Source: Aplidium turbinatum
Taxonomy: Eukaryota; Chordata; Ascidiacea; Aplousobranchia; Polyclinidae
Reading direction: 5' to 3'
Assembly (NCBI GenBank): GCA_918807975.1
Contig: OU964922.1
Coordinates: 32,476,329-32,540,328 of the forward strand
Length of the DNA stretch: 64,000 nucleotides
The position numbers were made by a program, and so were the translations under genes. The notes beneath the pieces were generated by a model. That model was not told the DNA's origin. It saw nothing but the letters and a program-made list of their open reading frames with translations, and did no database searches. Below, piece after piece: positions 35,150 through 46,283 of this stretch. Position 1 is the stretch's first letter. Every line of letters begins with the position of its first letter.

Positions 35150-36745
35150 TGCAAAAGAATGCTCTGACATTTACAACTTGAATATTACAAAACTTATACA
35201 CCACAGTTTTGAAACACCCACCTTTATTTCATAGGCCTGCATCAATATAATCTGCCACAAACGTTTTTTATCTTTTTTATTCCTTATTTTAACTACAATG
35301 AATACTAAGTAAAATTTTTATTTTCTGTGAAACGTTGTTTGCAATATTTTGTTGCTGTTTGTGCAAAACTTTTGTTGTCAAAAAGTATTAAATCAAACGG
35401 ATTCAAGCTTTTAATTCGTGGAGATTCAGATATTCAAACGATATTTTATGCAAGTTCGATGATATTCTAGTTTGTCCAAATACTTATGCTTTGGTACGTT
35501 ATATATTTTCCAATCCCAAGCTTCAATTGTATGAAGCGAAAAGGTCACAAACGGTGAATTGAAGTAGAATTGTGTGTGGCCGTTATCCCTTATTGGTACA
35601 TCTGCATCCATTTTGTAAACGCAACGTAAATTGAATGTAAATTGCAACGTAAATTTATACGAACTTACATGTAAGTAAGTAACCGAATAACGAAGTAACC
35701 GATAATAACATTTCGTGAGAATTATGGAATTAAAACATTAAGCTTGGTCGAAACACATAAAGTAGCCTGTCGTGAGACTTTGCATCTTGATTGTGACACT
35801 GCATAATATACATTATAAATACGTAAACCGACAATTTTCTTTTACAAACGTTATCCGAAAAAATGTTTTGTGAAGCGGTTACAAACCACGGTTTTGTGAA
35901 ATTAATTATCGTTATTTTGTTTTTACTTCTCAGATGCTGCAAAATGTCATCAGGAAAAATCGCAAATAATTATGTTTATTTTACTGTATCTCTGCAATAT
36001 TTTTTGCTAGAAATTGTGAAACTTTGTCATAATCATCTTTATCTTTACTTTATCCACTAATCTTTGTAAAATTTTTCAGATGTCTTAGTCTAAAGAAGTT
36101 CAATTAGATGAGGATCAAATGATTTGTACTGCACAAACACTGCCTACTTGTATATAAGCTAACCTTAATTTCTTTCTTTCATTTTATGAAAATATACAAT
36201 AAAAATTGCCATTACTTAATTGCAAGCAGTAATTATGACTTCACTCAAGCATTCTCCAAAACTAATCTGCTTCTCGCCTGGCATCTGTTGCTCAGCAGCA
36301 CATTGCAAGAGTTACGCAATCGTCGCTTTAATTTGACGCTTTATTTTTTTTTTCATCTTTGGAGATGGACAATAGTTGACAAGAATAATATTGTTAATTT
36401 TGCACTAAATTTTAGGTGCATTCATTATGAAAAGTAAAACAACATAGCATTTATTATGTAGTAGCTACTGACCATTCATCATTTACATCAAAATAAAATA
36501 CAATTTTGTTTATTGAAACTTATTCTTCCTATCTGGATTTTTTCACATTTCATACAAATCAAACTAATGCACCAACATAAGGCTTAGAATACATGTCAAA
36601 ACATCTTTCGTGAACTCATCTTATTAAAAATCTCTGAAGATTAAATTCAAATGCCTTTTGACAATGACTGGTTTCTTTTGCAAATATGCAGCAGAGAAAG
36701 GTTGAATTCCTATATGCAGATTTTTTTCTGCTTACAAATCCTATG
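35150..36745. other. Gene-free spacer
   Basis: No motif-bearing frame on either strand. It is AT-rich and not shared with the other units. Frames at 35426-35647, 35863-36060 and 36186-36437 have no recognisable domain. Confidence 0.5.
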
Positions 36746-36753
36746 GTCTAGGG

Positions 36754-38481
36754 CAGAGGTCACCAACTGGCGGCCCGCCGGCCGCATGCGGCCCGCCACG
36801 CTGTTATGTGCGGCCCGCGGAAGGTATCAGCGTACAAGTACAACCTAAAATACTTTTCTTGAAGAGTTATAGAGCATGAAGGCAAAAAATACTTTCCGGG
36901 AAGCATATTTTCGCTTTGCATATGATTCCACCGACCGACCAATCATATTTTAGTTCTAGGTTGGGGTCGCTTAAAGTGATTCCAATGCGATGTCCAGCTA
37001 AACTGTCCCAGTGGTTGATTAAAACGTCTGTTTTCAAATTTCGAAATTGTCTGTGAGTATAGGGTTGCTTATATTAAGTTTGTAAATGTCATGTAAACTC
37101 TAGTGTGCGTTTCACCGTTATTGTGTTTCACGAGCAGTGTTTCCTTTATGCAAGTTTTTGTTGGCAAAATAAGTCGGTGTGCCAAATCAATTTATAATAA
37201 ATTGGCAGAATATTATACAAATTTAAAAACTTTTTCTGGTTGTATTATGAAAATACTTAGCTTAGTACTGCAAAAAGTTGTTAATCAACAATTATTGCCA
37301 TGCATGCTGATAAGCACCGTAAGTGACACTTGTCTAATAATTAATCAAGGAAAGACGGTTTTATAGACTCTCACAAAAAGGATCAAAACCAACCCATTGC
37401 TTTTTTAGAGGGAACACTGTTCATGGGTTACGATAGGAACGTTTTTTCGGTGATTTCCACAAGCGTTTGTTTCATGGTGCCTGGTTTCTTTTTCCTTGTT
37501 ATTGGAGCATATTTTTCGCTGGTATGTTTTGCAGGTCACTCTTGTTGCCTGTATAGGCTGTATTGCGATGCGTCAAACATTTCCTTGTTTACTGATACTG
37601 TTAATTGCGAAGCGAAGTAACAAGACCACTCTTGCTTGGCGATGAATATTCTTATGAAACCGCTCGCCTTGCTATAATTAGCAAAACAAGTGGCCTCGTG
37701 TATTATTATTATTGTAACTGTCTCCGCCGCCAGTGTAGCCAAATCGTTTGACAGCCGCTGGCTTCGATCAGTCTTTCAACAAGGTTGATAGGATCTCCAT
37801 TCTGTTTTGTCCTTTGCGATGTTTTGCAATCGATGGAGATGTGATTTGCTGAGCAGGGATCCCAGGCCAGCTTTCCTGATGTCAGATCGCAGCAGTTGTA
37901 ATAAGTTGGTACGGTGACGTCCGGTTCGGCCTTGGTACTTTTTGCTGCCAATTATGGCAAATTCAAGGGCTTTCTGGGGAGGTGAGTCCTGGTGAAGTCT
38001 CAGAAGGTGTCCAAACATGTTCCATCTCATGGTGGAGATCTTGCAAGATAATGGTTCACTGTTGCATGTTTTGTGGAGGCTGGCACGAAACTTTGTGTGC
38101 GCATTAACAACGAAATGTCCGCAAACTTTGAGACAGCCATCGGTTCCCCTCAAGGAGACAGCCTCTCCCCCAATACTCTTCACTTGCTACCTATCTGCAG
38201 CATTGATTTCAGTGCGAGAACAGTCCTCGTTTATTAGGGATTGTTAAAGAAGTCAAAAGTGTTGTTAAAGGAGCTTGGCCTGGCAGTAGCGTTGTTCGAC
38301 TAATTCTGTTGTTGCGGTATTCTAAGATAAATATTAACAACATGTAACGCTGGATACTAGGTACGAAATGAATTCTTTTCTAGCATAAGAGTGAACATAC
38401 TTAAAATTTTATTAGTGCAGCCCGCCACTGCTCTCCTTAGTGCCAAAGTGGCCCACATGCAAAAAAGGTTGGTGACCCCTG
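36754..38481. mobile_element. hAT element with nested LINE tail
   Basis: The ends CAGAGGTCACCAACTGGCGG and the complementary AGGTTGGTGACCCCTG are flanked by GTCTAGGG and GTCTAGGA, a nearly exact 8-bp duplication. The GGCCCGC-rich ends are typical of this hAT group. A LINE fragment on the minus strand is inserted at about 37700-38230. Confidence 0.87.
37700..38230 (-). mobile_element. LINE 3' fragment nested in the hAT element
   Basis: The minus-strand frame at 38183-37776 encodes MRWNMFGHLLRLHQDSPPQ, then GRTGRHRTNLLQLL, RSDIRKAGLGSL and KDKTEWRS. This is the conserved C-terminal tail of non-LTR reverse transcriptases with a GHLLR, GR-GR and W-R ending. An ATT trinucleotide run at 37699-37714 is the 3' tail. 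It is 5' truncated. Confidence 0.78.
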
Positions 38482-39505
38482 GTCTAGGACTCGAGGTTTT
38501 CCAAATTTGATTGATATTTAACGACCAAACGACCAGGTTAAACTGCAACGTTTTAAAACTAAAATGCTAAACATATCACGATCATTCACATTTATATTAC
38601 ACATTCAACGTCTGCAGACGTTGAATTACTGTAAAATTGATGGATTTTTTTGTCCGGAAATGCACACACGTTTTTTCTTGGAATTCGTCATAATTTCATG
38701 GGTTCATTAAGAGTATTTTTTCGTGCCAAGGTGATTAGGCTACTGGTTCTGACAATTTCGCATCATCATTAGCTTAAATAATGTATTGGAATAGCTTTGT
38801 GTTGTTCGTTGGCACACCGATGATTGTCTTTAGTCCTAGTTGTTGGTTTAAAATATCATTTCACAATTTGGAGTAAATTTACATCAGGATAAACTTGTTT
38901 GGTCTTGGGTGTGAATTTATGCAGTCTTGACTTCTTTGGTTAATGTTAATGATGCTGATTTAAACAGGAGGCCAGAATTATTCTAGCCCCAGGGCAATAT
39001 AGGCTCAACACAGTACTGCCAATGCCACCACGTCCCACTTTCGAACCGGCCCTTAGTTTATGAAACGCCATATATACTGTTTATCGCCGTTACCAGAAAT
39101 AAGGATCGACCATTGACTTTCGCAGTAAGGGAACGAGATGGTGCTCACACGGCACTGACTACAACGTTTGCAACTCGAGGTGTCTACGTCTCACGTTCAA
39201 AAAGTATAGGCTACGTCTCATAGCTTCTAAAAGAGCGATTTACTCAATTTATAACTGTTATTGCAATTGAACAGTAGTCCATTCAATCAATATATTCAAT
39301 TTCTAGAGACCTGTGGTCATTGTAATAAGGTGGTAACTTTTAGGAAACATATTTTTCAAAAAGTTTTGTTTCAGCTCTCATTGAACATCAATAGCTTTCA
39401 GAGAATTCCTGTTAATGCGTTGACAGAATCGTCACCGGTGCATTGTGGGTAGAACTGGAATAACACGAGAAATCGCTTTCAATAATAACTCGTTTTTTTA
39501 TTATG

Positions 39506-39640
39506 TTTTACGGCAGCCGATTGTACCAAGAATCGAAAGCGATAGACACTGTGTATCGCCCATGAGCCTGGGCTCGTCAGTATCACACCACCAATTCATG
39601 CCACCAGGGTTTTCAACCACCGCCATTCGATGCGTTTTTG
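39506..39640 (-). mobile_element. Hammerhead-bearing repeat 5, oldest looking
   Basis: The minus strand shows the family pattern: a GGCGGTGG lead, GGTGGCATGAATTGGTGG, the ribozyme (39586-39539), then a short right arm ending in CGGCTGCCG. It has diverged more than the other copies. Confidence 0.65.
39539..39586 (-). ncRNA. Hammerhead ribozyme HHR5, core mutated
   Basis: Stem I GTGATA/TATCGC, CTGACGA (position 7 is free in the hammerhead consensus), stem II GCCCA/TGGGC perfect, but GATA instead of GAAA, so an invariant core adenine is lost. Probably inactive. Confidence 0.65.
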
Positions 39641-40667
39641 CTCACACTGGAGCTGATTTCACTTTCCAGAGTTTACGCTTTTATTGATTTTTGAGTTATA
39701 AATTGTTTGTATTTGCCACACTAGCAAACAAAACGCTTAACCTTTAGAAGACATGTCTCAATGCGAACGTTTGAAGTAGGCTAGCTTTCAGTTTAAATTG
39801 CGTGAACATTCTATCCTAAACCGCGACTTATTAGCCCACTTTAATTAACCCGGCTGAGCATAAGAGCTTTCCTGCTTTGTTCCATTTAATTCGTCACATG
39901 GAATTGAATTAATCACTGTTACAACAATTATAATAAAAGCAGTGATTACGTGCTGCGACATGATGGTAAACTACAACATTAAGACCATTATTGACGTTGA
40001 GTCCTGTTGATACTAGGGTATGATTATGACGTCACCTTTCATTAATTGATAACAACTGTCAACTGGGCCTACTAAACCAATTGTGCATACTGTGCATTGA
40101 AGACACGTTGGGAATGTTAACAAAGGCAACCAACAATTAGAATGTCATATTACAACATTGTAATTTCGTTGTGACTAGTCGTACGGGGACTTGTGCAGTG
40201 AAAAACTATTTTTATAAACCTTATGCTAAGAAGTCGAATCGCAGTTGACAACGGTTTAACAATGCATCAGCTTTAAAAAATATTTTAGCGGTTTTACACC
40301 GGTTTAGGTTTAAATGCTGTTAACACATTTACTTCGCTTTAGTTTGAGGTTTGGCAAGCGCGCTAATATAGACTATGATTTGCGTCGGTCCCGTTTAGAC
40401 ATCATCTAGCTTTTTTTGTTTTTTTTCAATCCCATTTCTCAAGTAACTCTGCGTCAGTTGAATAAATCTCACTTGAGTGAGTGTGATTCAGTTTAAGACT
40501 TTTGACGTTAAAAATCGACTTAAAATTTTAAGTAAATAACTGCGCTTAAATGTGGCCATGAATCGAGAGGAGTTTGATTTTGTTTGGCTTTTATGTCTTT
40601 GTCTTCAATGGTTCAGTTTCGATTCGACACTACATCTATGCTCTTTTGTTAAGACTGTAGTCTATTT

Positions 40668-41572
40668 CAGAGCTTCCCAAACTTTTTTGCTCGCGACCCC
40701 TTTTAACCTCCTAAAAATTTTGGCGACTCCTTACGATTGAAATGATAAGCAGTGTAAAATACACATTTGTGATATTTATTGAAAAGCTTAGATCAAACGA
40801 AAACCAAAAACAATTTACCGGCACTCAGTTCAGTTTGTTTTTATTTTTATTTATTTCTGACCATCACAACGAATCCTATAGGTAACCCACTGGAAACAAA
40901 ACAAAAAAGCAATCACGTTTATTCAGCTTGATGGATGTGACTGCTTTCTGCTACAAAGCAAGTCCATCCGTGGCTGAATGTTAGTTAAAGCTGGTCTCAA
41001 GACGCTTTCAATGTTGCTTAGGTTGGAACGGTAGACGCAGTGAGAACATTTCAGATAAATCATTTTGAAATTTTGGATTCTAGATGTTTCAATTTTTTGA
41101 TGAACGCATCAATTTTAGATTTCAATGCAAAATATTGATGTTTTCTCCTAGGAGGGACAAATTAAATTCGTTTAGTGTTTCAAGCAAATCTGGCATTTGA
41201 CATAATTTCAAAAACTAGATGTTATTGAGAAAATGGTGGACCAAGACTGAATTTTATTCTGTTGGAAAAATCACGCTTTCGGTTTTCAACGTTAATTGGC
41301 TGGGCATTTTAAAGCTTTGACTTTTGAAAGCCACCTCACTTCACGGTGCAGTACAAGAGTTTTTAACTCCGATTCCATTTCACCTCATAAATGTTCAAAA
41401 ATACGGGCAGCCATTGAGTGCGCGACTCTTAATAATGTTTATAGCTGTCACAGCATCTCGCACAGAAGTGTTAATATGCAGCACCTTGTGCAAATTGGTA
41501 TACTCTCTGCGATCTTTGAAGTTTGTTACGCGACCCCTTGGGGGGTCGCGATCCCCAGTTTAGGAAGCCCTG
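40668..41572 (-). mobile_element. hAT element (GCGACCCC ends)
   Basis: The ends CAGAGCTTCCCAAAC and GTTTAGGAAGCCCTG are flanked by the exact 8-bp duplication GTCTATTT (40660-40667 and 41573-41580). The paralogous site near 19142 holds a single GTCTATTT. The minus strand has worn hAT transposase pieces, such as LLETLNEFNLSLLGENINI. Non-functional. Confidence 0.87.
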
Positions 41573-41582
41573 GTCTATTTGG

Positions 41583-41881
41583 TTGGTTTTAAATCTTTAT
41601 CCTCGGGCTGACAAAGCCTTGATAGCTGATGATAGTTTTGCATTCTTGTAGAGGCTTTTGACACAGAGCCGGTTACCGAGATCGACAGCGTGAAATTTCC
41701 GATTGTTGAAGTGTTGTTGCCAGGGAATTATTCCATTTATTGGGTGTCGCTGACTGAAGAGCAGTCATTAAAATGCGTTGCTCAAGCGCACACCCTGCGA
41801 GTCACCACTTGGTCTTGAAGCTTCTTCGTTCGAGAATTCACTCGCTAACCAGTTGAGCTATAGAGGCGGACTTCAGCATAA
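41583..41881 (-). repeat. tRNA-derived SINE, copy 4
   Basis: The minus strand begins with GTCCGCCTCTATAGCTCAAC then TGGTTAGC, the best-preserved A box of the family. It is orthologous by duplication to copies 1 and 2. Confidence 0.68.
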
Positions 41882-43258
41882 AGCTGTTTGCCGCATTACA
41901 TAACTTGTCGGAAAAGTTTTTGTTTCCGAAATGAAAATAAACCCTTAAATAAAGAAACATTGTCTTGTCTCGTATATAAACAAATGCTTGAAATCCAGCC
42001 ATTTAAATAAAATAAATTCCTGCATCAGGATTTAAAAAAAAAAACGGATTAAAATTCCTAGATTTCCGGGGCCCTCAACCCCATATTTTTTTTTGTAGTT
42101 TAATATCACAAAGGTGAGATTCTCACTCAGGTCGGTGAAGTCCACAATTCCCATCAAGTTAGAAGTTCGATTCCCTCTTAAAACACATTGATATCCACCA
42201 CTGATGATCACAAACAAAGGTGAAACTCGAGTATGGCGTCTTCCATTTTTGTTCGATTGGAGTTTTAATGACTTAACAAATCCTCACATCCTTTAATTAA
42301 TCTAATATCACGTCAGTTCCTCTTAGTAACTTTTATCGATGAGTTTATGTTTTGGACTCGGGGCTGTTACTCCGTCAGCCTCCGCCCTAATCCGGCCCTG
42401 TACATCAATAACTAGGATGGATTTTAGCAACTTGTAATTTTTATAGCTCCAAAAAGATTCCTAAACAAGCTACACTTGTTTTAAGTTATGTTCAGGAGTT
42501 TTATAATGTAAATTGCTTTTGCATTTTTTAACTGCAACTTTTCTAGGAATTGTGCACAAACGAAAAGCAATAAAGAAAATGTTTTGTTTTGAATTTTACA
42601 AAATCAAGTTAGGATAAGATTACATTAGAATCATCTTTTTGAGCTAAATAAAGACGTAATAGTGATCACAGAAATGTCCCAATCAAATATTTTTCCCGCC
42701 GTTTTTCAACGCAAAATGTTCAGATACATCAAAAGTGTATGTGGATAAACCAAATGAACAAAGTGACTATACTGCGGTTTAAAATGCTCGTGCATAAATG
42801 CAACATTTTACTACAACATTTCTTAAAAATAAGTGCAATTTTCTTATTTTTTTACTGCAACAAAAGTCCACAACCAGTTGATGTTATCACGATCTTTATC
42901 AACACTAGCTTAGACACCACTTTAACTCAATTTGGTTAATACTTGAAAAAGATTAAGTGGCTGTTCGGGTTGAATATATTTCAGAATAACAGCATTTAAA
43001 TCAAATAACATGCCCAGCATCATATCACGAAATTGTCCTGTCAGTTTTAACCAGAGCTTTTAAGATACTTGATTCTCAGTACCAGGATATAACACTTTAA
43101 CCGATATTTTAAAAAACAAAGCAAAATTTAATTTTCTCCAAGAAGCTACTAATATATCTGTTATAAACAATAGGGTTAAACAGTTTAACCCAATCAAATG
43201 CACTTGATAGCAATCAAAATACTTCCACTGCTCTCTCTCAACAAACTAGTATCTAGGC

Positions 43259-43691
43259 CAGGGGTGGGGAACCTTTGTAGTATTGCGGGCCACATAAAAT
43301 CAGAAATAATACAGGCGGGCCACTAAAAATTTCGAAATTTTATTTACAGATAAAAAATGCAGCGAAGACAGTTAGTGGACAATGATTTATTTCACTTTCA
43401 CAGCTAGCGGGATGGTTGAAAGTTTTTATTTTTGGTGAGTCGTGTGATATCTGCTAACACGGAAGATGTTGCAACTCTTAATTGTAACTCAACTCTTAAT
43501 TGCAATTCTTAATCTTCTATGATGGATTAAATAGTCATAGAAGGCCATTAGCAATATACCAAGAATGCACACCCTACTCTTTTTTGAGCTGTTGTTTCAA
43601 TACATTTTGGGTAAAGAAATTTTAACGCGGGCCACATGGAACAGTCACGCGGGCCGCATTTGGCCCGCGGGCCGCAGGTTCCCCACCCCTG
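43259..43691. mobile_element. hAT-type non-autonomous element, 433 bp
   Basis: Exact inverted ends CAGGGGTGGGGAACCT and AGGTTCCCCACCCCTG lie between 8-bp duplications ATCTAGGC (43251-43258 and 43692-43699). The paralog near 21191 has an empty site. It contains GGCCCGCGGGCCGC-rich subterminal sequence and no transposase. Confidence 0.9.
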
Positions 43692-44219
43692 ATCTAGGCC
43701 AAGCCTATTTGTTTGTACTTGCGATGCTTTTTTATGTAAAACCTACCAGCTAACTGCGTAACCAGAAAACAACAAAATTGTGTTATTGGATGCAACTGTT
43801 TATATACACAAAAAGAAATTTCAGCGAATATGTACAACCAATTGTTCCTCAGGATTTAAACTATCCACGATTAAATTAACAACGATTTTCTAATAAAACA
43901 TCATGTTTGACTAAACGTTACACAAGGTGCTGTTATCGATATGTTCTATTTAGGCAAAAGCATAATGCAACCAGAGCTGGATTCAGACTTTCGGAGAACT
44001 GAATGAAGTATAGTTAATGATGGTAATGAAGTATTGTCTCTCTTTTGCTTGTGAATCAAGTAGCCTACATACTTATCTTACTTAAAAATTACTCCAAAGG
44101 CCGTGCTTTCAGTATATCGTAATTCATAGCGTACTTAAACTGTTTATTGATGTGACAGCGAGTAATATAAAACAAGGGTGTAGAAACTTTCCGCACTGTC
44201 GAGCTAAATACTTATAATC

Positions 44220-45114
44220 CAGGGGTGTCCAAAGTACGCCCGGGAGCCAAATCCAACCCGCGATACGTTTTAGCATGGCCGCACCTGTTGTTTCACAATG
44301 TGTTATTTTTGGTCCGCAGACTTACAAAAATCATACCAATTCAACTTGCATTATTAAAAAAATTAAAACAACATTTTCTTACAAAGAAGAGAAAAGCCAT
44401 TGAGAAAAGTTAAAAGTATTATTGCGTCATAATTGCGAAATCAACTATTATTGTCATGAAGAGTACAGTAATGACTGATGAGTGATCGGCGAGCATTCAT
44501 TTATTTCCTTGCTTGTGAATTCACCGACCGCTTTTGGGATTTTGCTGAAATTGAAAAGGACATTTTGCGATTCACTTCATTCTGGGTGAGCTCTAGATCA
44601 CCTGCAGCTAATTGAGCTTCACTGCGACGCCGATTGGCGAAGTCGACAGAAACCTATTTGTCTTGTGTTTTTTACCAGCAGCTGGATAAAAACAAGTTTT
44701 CAGAAATGCGAACGTTTGAAAGTAAACGTTGAGCTTGTTCGGCTCAACATATTTATGCTTGGTACCACTACAACCTCAAACCAAATTTGATCTGGGTACT
44801 AAAATCAAAACGTCAACTTCATCCTTCACATTAACAGCTGTGGTTTACAAAATTTCTGGATGTTTCTATTTATAATGGAAAAGCAGATAACTTATATCTT
44901 AACTTATCACATCCGGTAATATGCCACTTCATGGTAACTCATATAAAATACTTAAACCTGCATTGCTTAGTTGTATGAAAATGATATTAAATAACGCAAT
45001 ATTACTATATATTGCACCATTCTTGGAGCAAAACAAGATTATCAGATATTGTTGGCCCTCGGGCCCTTCCGCAGTATCAAATTTGCCCGCCCGGGAAAAG
45101 TTTGGACGCCCCAG
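44220..45114. mobile_element. hAT-type non-autonomous element, 895 bp
   Basis: The ends CAGGGGTGTCCAAA and TTTGGACGCCCCAG are inverted repeats. The flanking 8-mers TTATAATC and GTATAAAT are worn duplications. The paralog near 22755 lacks the element. Short frames within are not conserved. Confidence 0.78.
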
Positions 45115-45805
45115 GTATAAATGGATGGGCCGGGGACCGCACTTTAACAGAAATTATTGTAACGTAATATGTTAATTATGACAAATGTTCATGCAGCTAT
45201 CTCAAGCCGTCCAGCCATTCAGTCCATGATGATAAACCAATTACGCTACCTCCTTGAAGTGGCAGTCAGCTGAAAATCACCAATCAAAATCTAATGCAAA
45301 AATACAAAAGTCATTGTTTGGAAACAAAAATCAAAATTGTCGAGGCACAAATCGCCTCGTGGTTCCCACTTTATTTAAAAAGTAGATCAATTTGTTTAAC
45401 CACGGGTTGCACAACGTTGGAGTAGAAAATACGATGACGGTAAAAGTTGTTTCTTAACTAACGTTACAATGACAATCTCCATATCAATGACCATGCGATG
45501 CGGTGTCGTTGATGATTTTAAAGCCGTTTGCTTTTCACCAAGACGGACTATATCAGGGCGATTTAACTGAGTCGTTGACTGAGTCGTATATCAGGGCTAC
45601 TACGGAGTCGTTGATGATTTTAAAGCCGTTTGCGTTCCACAAAAATGCTTTTTGGGCCACATGGATCACAAAGTTTAAAATTAGAAAAACACCTAAACAA
45701 AATTTCAAACTTTTTTTTTTGGCAGATTTGTGGAGAATAACAAATTTGTTCTTTAAATTGAATCAAATCCGCTGAATCTTCATTTCTGCCTTTTTCATCG
45801 AATAG

Positions 45806-46283
45806 CTCAAGAGACCACCACCTATAAAGCAGCGGCTGAAATCAAGACGCCCCTTTGTGCCTGCCGCACAACAACTCCTTAAGAACGCAGAAGAACTTGG
45901 TTTAAGTGCGGCACACTGGACGAACCACATGTGGAACACGGAGTGGCAAAATCACACCTCCACGCTCCGTGACTTCATACCCGACGCCGATCCCCGTCCA
46001 CCAGGGATGTCCCTCGCAAGGCTTGCGTGGGTCAGGCTTAACCGCCTGCGAACTGTCGTCGGCCGCTTTCGTTCGGACATGCACAAGTGGGGCCTGGCTC
46101 CTTCATCAGAATGCGAGTGTGGTGCCACGGAACAGACCGCAGACCATGTCATCCACCACTGCCTCCGCACGGTGCGCATGGTCTGAGAATCCTGGACGAC
46201 GAGACTGCTGAGTGGCTGAAGATTTCCTGCCCTCCAATCTAGCCTGGAAAGATCGCTCATACGCCATCATCATCATCATCATC
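45806..46283 (+). mobile_element. LINE 3' fragment inserted in exon 7 of pseudogene C
   Basis: Flanked by the 13-bp duplication TCATCGAATAGCT, which is coding sequence of the exon. The plus strand encodes GMSLARLAWVRLNRLRTVV, GRFRSDMHKWGLAPSSECE, then CGATEQTADHVIHHC, the same tail as at 10785-11092. It ends in a (CAT)n run at 46265-46283. It is much more GC-rich than its surroundings, suggesting a recent insertion. Overlapping frames on both strands here are shadows. Confidence 0.88.

Larger units (their letters stand above)
38490..40040. other. Spacer with one hammerhead repeat
   Basis: No gene was recognised. The only feature is repeat 5 at about 39506-39640. The region is not duplicated elsewhere in the window. 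The collinear duplicated block begins at 40048. Confidence 0.5.

Noticed and set aside
41820-41881. Possible genuine tRNA gene (A box on the minus strand)
   Set aside because: No clean acceptor stem or intact cloverleaf; the same sequence recurs with a common body downstream, as in a SINE.
44480-44500. ACTGATGAGTGATCGGCGAGC resembling a hammerhead core
   Set aside because: No GAAA follows, and no pairing stem I or III is present.
45902-46260. Several overlapping open frames on both strands
   Set aside because: All are shadows of one GC-rich LINE tail inserted in pseudogene C exon 7.
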